DNA from: Dechloromonas sp. UBA6271
GTDB taxonomy: Bacteria > Pseudomonadota > Gammaproteobacteria > Burkholderiales > Rhodocyclaceae
Length of the DNA: 64,000 nt
Direction of reading: 5' to 3'
Assembly (NCBI GenBank): GCA_002440665.1
Contig: DJUX01000041.1
Coordinates: 1-64,000, forward strand
Below the pieces are notes generated by a model, which made no database searches, was not told the origin of the DNA, and saw only the letters and a program-made list of their open reading frames with translations. Below are positions 54,720 through 61,653 of the stretch, piece by piece. Numbering within the stretch: the stretch's first letter is position 1; each line of letters opens with the position of its first letter. The position numbers and the translations under genes were made by a program.

Positions 54720-55615
54720 CAGCCAATCAGGCCAAGAAGCCGCTCAATGACATCACTCGCTTGGCGCTGTCTCAACACCCTCGCCTCGCGCAGTTCGGGT
54801 TCATCGCCCTCGCCAAATTCGAACTTGGCGACTGACACAGGGCCATCCTTGCGATAGCCCTCGATCTTTTCATCCTGGGCGAAACGGTCGCGCAGGATTG
54901 ACAGAGAAGCCTTGACCACGTCGCCGTGCTTGCCTGCCAGCTCCTTGCGGAAGGCCTCGGCGACGGCTTCCGCTTCCTCGGGCGCATACTCAATGCAATA
55001 GATCAGGTCATGCGCGTCCTTACGTTCGAAGCGCTGATCGAACGCGAATGACTTCAGGCAGGTAAAGCTGACCAAGTTGGCATGCTTGATTTGTTCAGTG
55101 GCGATGCCATTGCCGCCGAGGAGTTCAGCCTGGATCTCGGTGACTTGGTGAAGGTCAAAAACGATGGACGAATACGGGATGTTCAATGCTGAGATAGTTC
55201 CTTCGGTTGGCAATGGCTGTACCTTGCCGCCGGCGATGTCAGGCGCATCTGCCAGCAGTTCCAGCACCATCAACGCACCGTGTTCCGTGCGGGTCTGCCA
55301 ACGCCAGGAAAGCTTTGTCCCGGCACTGTTTTCGGCCCGCTCGAAGCCCATTTTCTTGAGGTTGTCCTCCAGCGTGTGATACGCCTCTGTGTCGGCTAGG
55401 ATTTGCAGGTCGATTACGATGTCGACATCGAGCGTTCCTGCATGCGCTGGAACCACCGGCGGCCGAGCAGCAACCAAGTACCTCGGCGTGAGACCGCCGA
55501 CCAGATAGACGGAGTCCTTCCATGGCCCCAGCCCACGCAGTAACGTCACCAGAACGCGTTCACAGTCGAGCGTGTACCGGTCGCTGTAGCCATCGAGAGT
55601 TGCGGGCTTTGCCAT
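54719..55615 (-). CDS. nucleotidyltransferase-fold protein, AbiEii-like toxin
   Basis: A 298-residue protein. VYLVGGLTPRYLVAARPP (Gly40-Gly41) with TLDVDIVIDLQIL (Asp63, Asp65) is the G-G-x(n)-D-x-D signature of the polymerase-beta nucleotidyltransferase fold, as in AbiEii/AbiGii toxins. A helical C-terminal part includes KDAHDLIYCIEYAPEEAEAV. The start overlaps the AbiEi-like stop (TGATG). AbiEii-type toxins of type IV systems add nucleotides to tRNA; that activity is inferred only from the fold and the neighbour. Confidence 0.75.
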   Translation of the reverse strand: MAKPATLDGYSDRYTLDCERVLVTLLRGLGPWKDSVYLVGGLTPRYLVAARPPVVPAHAGTLDVDIVIDLQILADTEAYHTLEDNLKKMGFERAENSAGTKLSWRWQTRTEHGALMVLELLADAPDIAGGKVQPLPTEGTISALNIPYSSIVFDLHQVTEIQAELLGGNGIATEQIKHANLVSFTCLKSFAFDQRFERKDAHDLIYCIEYAPEEAEAVAEAFRKELAGKHGDVVKASLSILRDRFAQDEKIEGYRKDGPVSVAKFEFGEGDEPELREARVLRQRQASDVIERLLGLIG

Positions 55616-56691
55616 CAGAAGCCGATCCTTTCTTTGCGCAAGTGCTCGGCCATTTCCTTGGAGCGGCCTTCACCGCGCAAGAGGTCGAGATAGACTTGGA
55701 CCGGGCTGGCCAGCCAAACACCACCGACGTTTTGCCGAAACAGCAGTTCTCCCGCCGATTTCGTCTCGATGACCGCTAGGTTTGTCCCTTCATTGACAAC
55801 GCGTGCATCCAGCTCAGCCATCGCCATCTCGGCACCGGTGCTGGGCAGCAGTCGAATGCGCACCTGCGAGATGCCGGACAAGAAGGGGGCGTAACGCTGT
55901 GCAGCGGCTTCGTAGCTCGCCGCATATGCGACCTGACGCGCGTCGAATATCTGGCCGAGCCGTTCAATCAGCGCTTCGGACTTCAAGCCAGGCACGAAAT
56001 ACCGGCGCAGCACTGGCGCGCGCTGCGCGGTGAGCTGCTTCGCCCAAGCATCGAGCAACGCACCCGGTTCGCGCAGATGCCGCTCCTTGCTTGGCCCCTG
56101 CCCCCGCGACACCAACCAGTCGAACCGCTCCAACTCGCCTAGTACATCCGAGGCAGTGGACGGAGCCACCTGCGCCTGTTCGGCCACTTCGGTAACACCA
56201 AACCATTCCTCATGATTGACCAGGAGTGCGTGCAGCACCTGGGCGCGCCGCCCGGAGAAAAGCGACCGAATCGACTTTTCCAAAGTCTTCGGAGCCGGTT
56301 TGTCGATGTAGACGTAGACACCAGAGGCCGGCAGGAACAGGCTTCCGCCGCTGTCGAAGTAACCGATGCGCTCGGTTCTGAGCAGTTCTTTCGCTCCCGG
56401 TGAGAGTGATTCGGCGATGAGCAGATGTTGCACATCCGCGTAGCGACCGTGCTGCGATTTCAACTGCCACAACGCTTGGCGCACGTCTCGGGGGTAGACC
56501 GATTTCTTTGTCTCGACCAGCAAGACAATCGATTTGCCGGCGACGTGCAGATCAATCTTCGCGTCGAGGCGACCAGCGGCCTGCATGGCGGGTTCCGACA
56601 GATCCAACTCGGCATGCACGTCCGGCAGCTCTCGGAGCGAATCCAGGAGCTGTTCGATCAGGGCGCGTTCTGCGAGGGGCGACTCAGTCAT
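55615..56691 (-). CDS. AbiEi-family antitoxin-like, winged helix with nuclease-like N-terminus
   Basis: A 358-residue protein. Residues 40-90 look like a PD-(D/E)XK-type fold: Asp47 in DAKIDLHVAG and Glu60-Thr-Lys62 in SIVLLVETKKSV. A winged-helix domain follows at about 148-205 (RRAQVLHALLVNHEEWFGVT and VAPSTASDVLGELERFDWLV), then a C-terminal domain of about 150 residues. This matches large AbiEi-type antitoxins, which repress their own operon. I chose the ATG at 56691; an in-frame GTG at 56727 would lie within the operator repeats. It is the first gene of the defence operon. Confidence 0.7.
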   Translation of the reverse strand: MTESPLAERALIEQLLDSLRELPDVHAELDLSEPAMQAAGRLDAKIDLHVAGKSIVLLVETKKSVYPRDVRQALWQLKSQHGRYADVQHLLIAESLSPGAKELLRTERIGYFDSGGSLFLPASGVYVYIDKPAPKTLEKSIRSLFSGRRAQVLHALLVNHEEWFGVTEVAEQAQVAPSTASDVLGELERFDWLVSRGQGPSKERHLREPGALLDAWAKQLTAQRAPVLRRYFVPGLKSEALIERLGQIFDARQVAYAASYEAAAQRYAPFLSGISQVRIRLLPSTGAEMAMAELDARVVNEGTNLAVIETKSAGELLFRQNVGGVWLASPVQVYLDLLRGEGRSKEMAEHLRKERIGF

Positions 56692-56696
56692 GGCTG

Positions 56697-56774
56697 CCGT
56701 TATTTCCTGTTCAGCGAATAACGGCACTATACCGAATATTCGTCATAACCACCATATTCGCTGCACAGCGAATT
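56697..56774 (-). promoter_or_regulatory. operator repeats upstream of the AbiEi-like gene
   Basis: Four related half-sites are packed in about 65 bases: CAGCGAATA (56712-56720), the palindrome CGAATATTCG (56733-56742), ATATTCGCTG (56754-56763) and CAGCGAATT (56766-56774). A second inverted repeat, CCGTTATT (56697-56704) and AATAACGG (56717-56724), overlaps the leader. Such repeats fit autoregulation by the winged-helix AbiEi-like protein. The promoter is probably within them. Confidence 0.65.
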
Positions 56775-56856
56775 CCCTTCCGGGCAACTTGGCGTGCCAC
56801 AGAATTCTCAATCAATATGGCGGAGACTTCATTCGGAGAGGCAATGTCGAGTTTCC

Positions 56857-57411
56857 TCAAACACGTGGATCGTCGCATTGCGCTCGGAACACGCACGTAA
56901 CGCAGGCATTCCGAGAGTGCGAGCGGCGTGCCATGACTCGGCCCGCGAGAATGCCTTCCCGCTTCTTGATCAGAGCAACCATTTCTTCGTCAGTCATCAA
57001 TTGAACGCGATGCGCGATTGGCAAGGCTCGCCCCGTCGGCGCCTTTACCATCACATATCCGTAGGACGCCACCGATTTCCCCGTCTGGCCCACTACCGCC
57101 ATCCTCTGCGCCGATAACTGGATCACGTCCGACAAGCAGGGCTGGTTGCTCCAGCGAGTCTTGAACTCCACCAACACGAGCAGACCGGAGGGCATCCGGT
57201 ATGCCCGGTCAAGTTTCGCCACCAGTCCGACGGGCGTGAAAACCCGGAACAGCCTTTCCATGTAGATCAACTCGGCATCCCGCAGCGCTACCGGTCGTGA
57301 GGCCCGCTCAGTCCGTGCAGCATCGGTCTCAACTGATCGCCACCGCGCCATGACCAGCGCTAAGCCTACAACGGCAATGGCGCAACCGACGCCCCACGCT
57401 AGCGCCGACAC
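56857..57411 (-). CDS. membrane-anchored Cas4-like PD-(D/E)XK nuclease
   Basis: About 184 residues. An N-terminal helix (WGVGCAIAVVGLALVMARW) should anchor it in the membrane. The rest looks like a Cas4/RecB-type nuclease: Asp in VAKLDRAYRMPSG, Glu-x-Lys in LLVLVEFKTRWSNQ, QLSAQRMAV, and a C-terminal cysteine group C-x2-C and C in NACVTCVFRAQCDD that could bind an iron-sulphur cluster. I start at a GTG at 57411 behind GGGGA, overlapping the CFI-box gene by 13 bases. The ORF is open further upstream but reads antisense-like there. There is no CRISPR nearby. Confidence 0.6.
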   Translation of the reverse strand: MSALAWGVGCAIAVVGLALVMARWRSVETDAARTERASRPVALRDAELIYMERLFRVFTPVGLVAKLDRAYRMPSGLLVLVEFKTRWSNQPCLSDVIQLSAQRMAVVGQTGKSVASYGYVMVKAPTGRALPIAHRVQLMTDEEMVALIKKREGILAGRVMARRSHSRNACVTCVFRAQCDDPRV

Positions 57412-57872
57412 TTGCCGTCCCCACGCGAGCCTGACCACCACCGAAATCCCATCGCTATCGCCCCCAAGACCATGCGCACAGGAACTTGCAAGGCGGGCCA
57501 TCGGCGCAGGACGACGCAGATGCTGGGGGCACCCCGATAGTAGAGGCGGATCACCCGGCTCCCCCAAACGCTCGGTCGCAGCGCCTCGTCCCTGAACCGG
57601 CGCAGCACCTCCGTCTGCCAGGCCTCGCCGAACACGCAGGTGGCGATGAAGCAACGCCCCTTCCGGGCGGCCTGCGCGGAAGCCGCCAAACCTTCCCGAA
57701 GGAAGTGCTCATGCTCGACCAGCCCACGTGCACGGGCTCGCTGCTGCCCGGCCGTACGACGGCTTCCATGAAGATGCTCGAACACCACCAGCTGTTCGCA
57801 GCGGCCCATCTGTGCCAGGTCCGAAGCACTGACCATCCGGCCGCTCACCGGCCGGCGCGATCGCTTGCCCAT
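57399..57872 (-). CDS. CFI-box domain protein
   Basis: About 157 residues. The C-terminal half carries RCFIATCVFGEAWQTEVLRR, FRDEALRPSVWGSRVIRLYY and GAPSICVVLRRW, a good match to the CFI-box C-terminal domain (consensus C-F-I-A-T), whose function is unknown. A hydrophobic stretch (VRMVLGAIAMGF) ends the protein. The N-terminal MVSASDLAQMGRCEQLVVFE with HLHG may contact nucleic acid. I chose the ATG at 57872, eight bases after the previous stop; the ATG at 57926 is possible. Confidence 0.6.
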   Translation of the reverse strand: MGKRSRRPVSGRMVSASDLAQMGRCEQLVVFEHLHGSRRTAGQQRARARGLVEHEHFLREGLAASAQAARKGRCFIATCVFGEAWQTEVLRRFRDEALRPSVWGSRVIRLYYRGAPSICVVLRRWPALQVPVRMVLGAIAMGFRWWSGSRGDGKCRR

Positions 57873-57879
57873 GGCCGGC

Positions 57880-58158
57880 TCACGCGTCGATCGCTGGCGC
57901 GAAGAGGTCGTTAGTGATGTCGCCATTGCCCTCCTGCGCGCTACTTGCGGAAGGCAGATGAGGCGAGCCACGTCCCATGCCGGCGAAAACACCGCTCTGT
58001 GCCAGCAACCCATCGTAGGCCAGCAGCCGCAGGCGATTGATGCGTTTGACGCCCTTCTGGAACTGGATCAGATCGTCGTACAGACGGGGATGGTCGGCAC
58101 GCGCCAATACGAAGACCAGGCGAATGGGCGCGGCGTCCTTTACGGTATCGGTGCTCAT
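57880..58158 (-). CDS. small ParR/StbB-like protein
   Basis: A 92-residue protein. PIRLVFVLARADHPRLYDDL and IQFQKGVKRINRLRLLAYDG suggest a ribbon-helix-helix-like fold, and the tail is polar and disordered-looking. It overlaps the parM-like gene by four bases. In parMRC systems a small DNA-binding adaptor is encoded just after the actin gene, so an adaptor role is likely, but this rests on position and a weak pattern. Confidence 0.5.
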   Translation of the reverse strand: MSTDTVKDAAPIRLVFVLARADHPRLYDDLIQFQKGVKRINRLRLLAYDGLLAQSGVFAGMGRGSPHLPSASSAQEGNGDITNDLFAPAIDA

Positions 58159-59198
58159 TCGAGTTCTCCCGATGCCCCCGGAACTTGCTCCTTACCGGTG
58201 GCGGTCATCTTGCTGCTCGCGTAGTTCTGCCCGGCCAGCTGAAAACCCCGCACATTGGCGAACATCGGTTCCTTCACCTCGTGGATGCGGTGCTTCGGGA
58301 ACGCCGCTTTGACGGCCTTCCTGAACAGGAACGCCCCGCCGCCGACCAGGATGATGTTCTGCAGGCTGTGGGGCGCCTCGATCCATTCCTTCATCGTCGA
58401 CACGGCCTGCTCGGCGACGGTCTCGGCCAGGGGCAGCAGGCGCTTCATGTCGTACGGCTTCTGGAAGATCACTGGGGACTTGCCGGTGCGCAGCGCCAGG
58501 TCGATGGCATCGTAGTCCCGGTAGGGCGAGCCGATGTCGTTGGTGATCTCGGTCGCCAGCAGACGCAGCACGTCCGACATGCCGCGGTTGAAGGAATAGC
58601 TCTGCTTCTGCACGAGGCGCATGCCCCGGGCCACCAGCCAGTCGAAGGTGCGCGACCCCGGGTCGATGATCAGGCTCTGCTCGTTGCCGATGATCGCCAT
58701 CTTCTGGTGCTCGGAGGCGAAGTGCACCAGTGCCCCTTGCGGCTGAGCGACGGCCATGGCCTTGCCGACCGTAACGACCTTACTGCCCCCGATGTCGTGG
58801 CGGCCGGTCATGGCCTTCTCCAGCGCCGCCTTCTTGACCGCAAAGAGCGCCACCGGCAGCCCCACCACGAGGAGGTCGATGTGGCTCACCTTCATCATGG
58901 AGAGCGCCCCCCTGAGCAGCGCCATGTACTCTGGCGTCTCGGTGTACTCGTCGTGCAGTTGTTTGGCGCGGAAGGTGTCGGCGGCGAGGCTCACATCCGG
59001 CCCGACCTCGTAGAACAGCGGGCCGATGGGGATGCACACCGTTTTCTTGCGCTCGCTCGCCGGCCACGACGGCGAGTCGTCGCTCGACGGATAGGCGATG
59101 GACGGGAAACTGGCGCAGCGGATATCGGTACCGGCTGCGGCCGTGACGAACTTGGTGTTGCCGGATCCGACATCCACCGCTCTGACGATCAATTCCAT
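58155..59198 (-). CDS. parM: ParM/StbA-family actin-like ATPase
   Basis: A 347-residue actin-fold protein. AVDVGSGNTKFVTAAAG is phosphate motif 1, LIIDPGSRTFDWLVARG phosphate motif 2, and NIILVGGGAFLFRKAVKAAF the adenosine motif. Such filaments push plasmid or element copies apart at division. On an integrated element it should act during an excised, replicating stage. The small gene downstream is a probable adaptor, and a centromere could lie in the non-coding DNA upstream. Confidence 0.85.
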   Translation of the reverse strand: MELIVRAVDVGSGNTKFVTAAAGTDIRCASFPSIAYPSSDDSPSWPASERKKTVCIPIGPLFYEVGPDVSLAADTFRAKQLHDEYTETPEYMALLRGALSMMKVSHIDLLVVGLPVALFAVKKAALEKAMTGRHDIGGSKVVTVGKAMAVAQPQGALVHFASEHQKMAIIGNEQSLIIDPGSRTFDWLVARGMRLVQKQSYSFNRGMSDVLRLLATEITNDIGSPYRDYDAIDLALRTGKSPVIFQKPYDMKRLLPLAETVAEQAVSTMKEWIEAPHSLQNIILVGGGAFLFRKAVKAAFPKHRIHEVKEPMFANVRGFQLAGQNYASSKMTATGKEQVPGASGELE

Positions 59199-60397
59199 GA
59201 CAAGGCTCCGAGGCAGGGTTGAGGTCGATCAGCATCGACAGGGCGACCTGATCCCGCCACACGAAATCCCCACTCAAAGAGGCCGATTTCGGCATCGGGC
59301 TCGGCCCGCTGTCAGCGAACCGGCGATCCACGGACATTTCGCTGACACCTGAAAGCCTTATCCCCTGGGCTGGGCGCGTGTGTGTCACTACGCTCTCATT
59401 CAAATAGCGGGCATCAACCCCATGCGCGGCAGTTGCCGCCGGAGCGGTCCGCGCGCGAGCATCGCCCTGAGTTCCCCCGCTCAGGACCAGAGGCAGAGAT
59501 TTCCCCTGTCAAGCCCGCCCGCCGCCTCGTCGCCCGCAGCTTTGCGACAATAAATGCGCCTTACCGCAATCTCCCGGGCGCGCAAGTGCCACCCGCAATC
59601 CTCCGCAAATCGCCGCGCTTTCGAGCCGCCCGCTTGACCGCCCTCCCCGCGTGGCGTCAACTACGGTTTCCCGAGGGCCACCTGGCCCCGCTCCATCGCG
59701 GAGCAAAAGGCGTCGCAGTCGTTACCTGCCCTTGAAGTGCCGGTCTCGAACCGGCAATGCCGTCGCCCTTGAGGCGGCGGTCCCGAGGTCTTTCTCGTAG
59801 TGCATGTCCCTGGCTTGGCCAGCGTTCATCGCTGGGCGCTCCCTGAAGCGCACCACGGACAACAGAGCACCCGGCAGGCACCCGATGCCGTGCCCCTGTT
59901 CCCGCCATCCTTTGAGCACGCGTTCCACGCAGCGCGCGGCCGTGTTTGCCCGCTTGGGCTCCCCGCGCGTCTTCGCTCACACCCTCGACACCGCCCTGGA
60001 CTTTCGGTCAGGGGCGGACCCATGCGAGTGGATGGCGCTACGACTCCAGAACCGATCCACCAGATGGCGCGAGGCCTGACCTCGCCGCCGATGCCCAAGC
60101 CACGCCCCAGAGGCCGGCCGGCATCACCACCCCCATGGCTGCAGAAATGCACGGATGGGCCGGATCAACCCGTTTCGTTTTTAAGACCGACCGAGTTGGC
60201 GAGCGCAGACGCGCTGGCCGACGAACCCCCTGGGTAGGTGCCGCGACGCCGTGGTCGCGCGCGGTGCCGAAGTTCTTGACCACTGACCGGCGTGGGCGAC
60301 GGAATCCGTCCCGCCGGGAGTTGCCCTGGATTCCACTTTCATCGCCAACATCGGTCCGCCGTTCGGGCGGCGGGCTTTCGACCATGGAGCCATTACC
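59199..60397. other. 1.2-kb region without convincing genes
   Basis: Several short open frames exist on both strands, but none has recognisable protein character or a good ribosome-binding site. It contains tandem hairpins at 59739-59780, loosely repeated CCGCAA elements at about 59564, 59593 and 59603, and the leaders of the divergent parM-like and integrase genes. It may hold a partition centromere, an origin or an RNA gene. None of these can be shown by reading alone. Confidence 0.5.
59739..59780. other. two tandem hairpins
   Basis: The stem GCCGGT/ACCGGC with a CTCGA loop (59739-59755) is followed by an 8-bp stem CCGTCGCC/GGCGGCGG with one wobble pair and a CTTGA loop (59760-59780). The two 5-base loops are similar. 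Neither is followed by a T-run. Confidence 0.5.
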
Positions 60398-61585
60398 ATG
60401 TCCGACGCCATTCTTCGCCGTACCTCTCGCCGCCGGGTGCAGGAACCTGCCAGCCCCGGGCGTTCCAGCCAGCAACAACCCGCTCGCCCCCAGAGTTGGG
60501 CGGGAAAGACACCCCAGGAAATCCTCGCCCGCTACCAGCCGGGCAAGGCGCCGCCGCTCAAGGTGCTGGAGGTCCTGATCAAACTCTTCAACACTCAGCA
60601 CACGGCGCTGGAGAAAACCGTCTCGCACAAGACGCGGCAGGAACGCGCGCAGTTTCTGCGGCGCTTCTTCCGCGACCTGAAGCAGAAGGCGGGCTTCAAG
60701 ACGGTGCCGGACCCGCGCAACCTCGGGCAGAAGCACATCCACGCGATGGTGCAGGTCTGGCAGCAGGCGCACCTGGCACCAGCGACGATCCAGACCTACC
60801 TGAGCTTCCTGCGGGGGCTGGCGATGTGGATGGGCAAGCACGGCTTCGTGCGCAAGCCGGGCCACTACGGCCTGAGCCTGGAGGAGTACCAGCGCCACGA
60901 GTCCGCCCAGCGGGACAAGAGCTGGACCGCCCAAGGGATCGATGCGGAGGCGGTGATCGCCGAGGTGTGCAAGTTCGACCTCCGTGTCGGCGCATCGCTG
61001 CAGCTGATGTCGGCCCTGGGGCTACGGCGCAAGGAGTCGGTGCAGTTCCGGCCATTCCAGCATGTCATGCCGTTCAGCGAGACCGGGCTGCCAGAGAACC
61101 GGCAGCAGGCGGATCGATATGCATGGGTCAAGGGCAAGGGCGGCCGGGTGCGCTGGATTCCCCTGGACAGTCCGGTTCATCTGGCGGCGCTGGAGTTTGC
61201 CCAAGGCGTGGTCGACGGTCGCGACGCCCACATGGGCGATCCGCGTCGGGACCTGAAGCGTAACCTGCGGCGGCTGGACTACGTCCTGGAGAAATTCGGC
61301 ATCACTGTGCGCAAGCGGGGCGCGACAGGTCATGGCCTGCGCCACGAGGTGTTGAATGATGCCTATGAAGATATCACTGGGGTGCCGTCCCCGGTCCGGG
61401 GTGGCGGGCCGGTATCACCGGAACTGGATCGGGCGGCGCGGCTGGCGGTGTCGCAACTGGCGGGGCATGCGCGCGCAAGGGCCGCAGGTGCCTACATCGG
61501 CACGATCATCAAGCCAAGTGGCCGGCCGGTTGGCTCGCCCGAGCCGAAGGGCGACGATGACGACGGGGCGGCCGTGCCGGTGTGA
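60398..61585 (+). CDS. tyrosine recombinase (integrase-domain protein)
   Basis: A 395-residue site-specific recombinase. A basic N-terminus is followed by a SAM-like core-binding domain (about 55-170). The catalytic residues are visible: Arg in LMSALGLRRKESVQF (about 210), Lys247 in WVKGKGGRVRWIP, H-x-x-R at 312-315 in GHGLRHEVLND, His357 in QLAGHARARAAG, and Tyr366 in AGAYIGTI. A GGAG site lies eight bases before the ATG. It is about 15 kb from the guaA att site, so it may not be the enzyme that integrated the island. Confidence 0.85.
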   Translation: MSDAILRRTSRRRVQEPASPGRSSQQQPARPQSWAGKTPQEILARYQPGKAPPLKVLEVLIKLFNTQHTALEKTVSHKTRQERAQFLRRFFRDLKQKAGFKTVPDPRNLGQKHIHAMVQVWQQAHLAPATIQTYLSFLRGLAMWMGKHGFVRKPGHYGLSLEEYQRHESAQRDKSWTAQGIDAEAVIAEVCKFDLRVGASLQLMSALGLRRKESVQFRPFQHVMPFSETGLPENRQQADRYAWVKGKGGRVRWIPLDSPVHLAALEFAQGVVDGRDAHMGDPRRDLKRNLRRLDYVLEKFGITVRKRGATGHGLRHEVLNDAYEDITGVPSPVRGGGPVSPELDRAARLAVSQLAGHARARAAGAYIGTIIKPSGRPVGSPEPKGDDDDGAAVPV

Positions 61586-61597
61586 GCGGTGTCCGGA

Positions 61598-61644
61598 CAA
61601 GGCGGTGCCGGGCGGGAACGATTGCGCCGCCCGGCATCGCCTTG
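61598..61644. terminator. bidirectional terminator between integrase and parB-like gene
   Basis: An inverted repeat of 18 pairs with one G-T pair (61598-61615 with 61627-61644) surrounds an 11-base loop between two convergent genes. It is very stable but lacks T-runs. Confidence 0.75.
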
Positions 61645-61653
61645 CGGCGTGCC

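Noticed and set aside
56857..57411. Part of a CRISPR-Cas locus because of the Cas4-like nuclease
   Set aside because: I found no repeat-spacer array and no other cas gene in the window.
58185..59222. A 345-codon plus-strand frame
   Set aside because: It is antisense to the ParM-like gene and lacks any recognisable feature.
59382..60237. Small overlapping frames on both strands of the parM-integrase gap as genes
   Set aside because: Their translations are Arg/Pro/Ala-rich with no family character, and none has a good ribosome-binding site.
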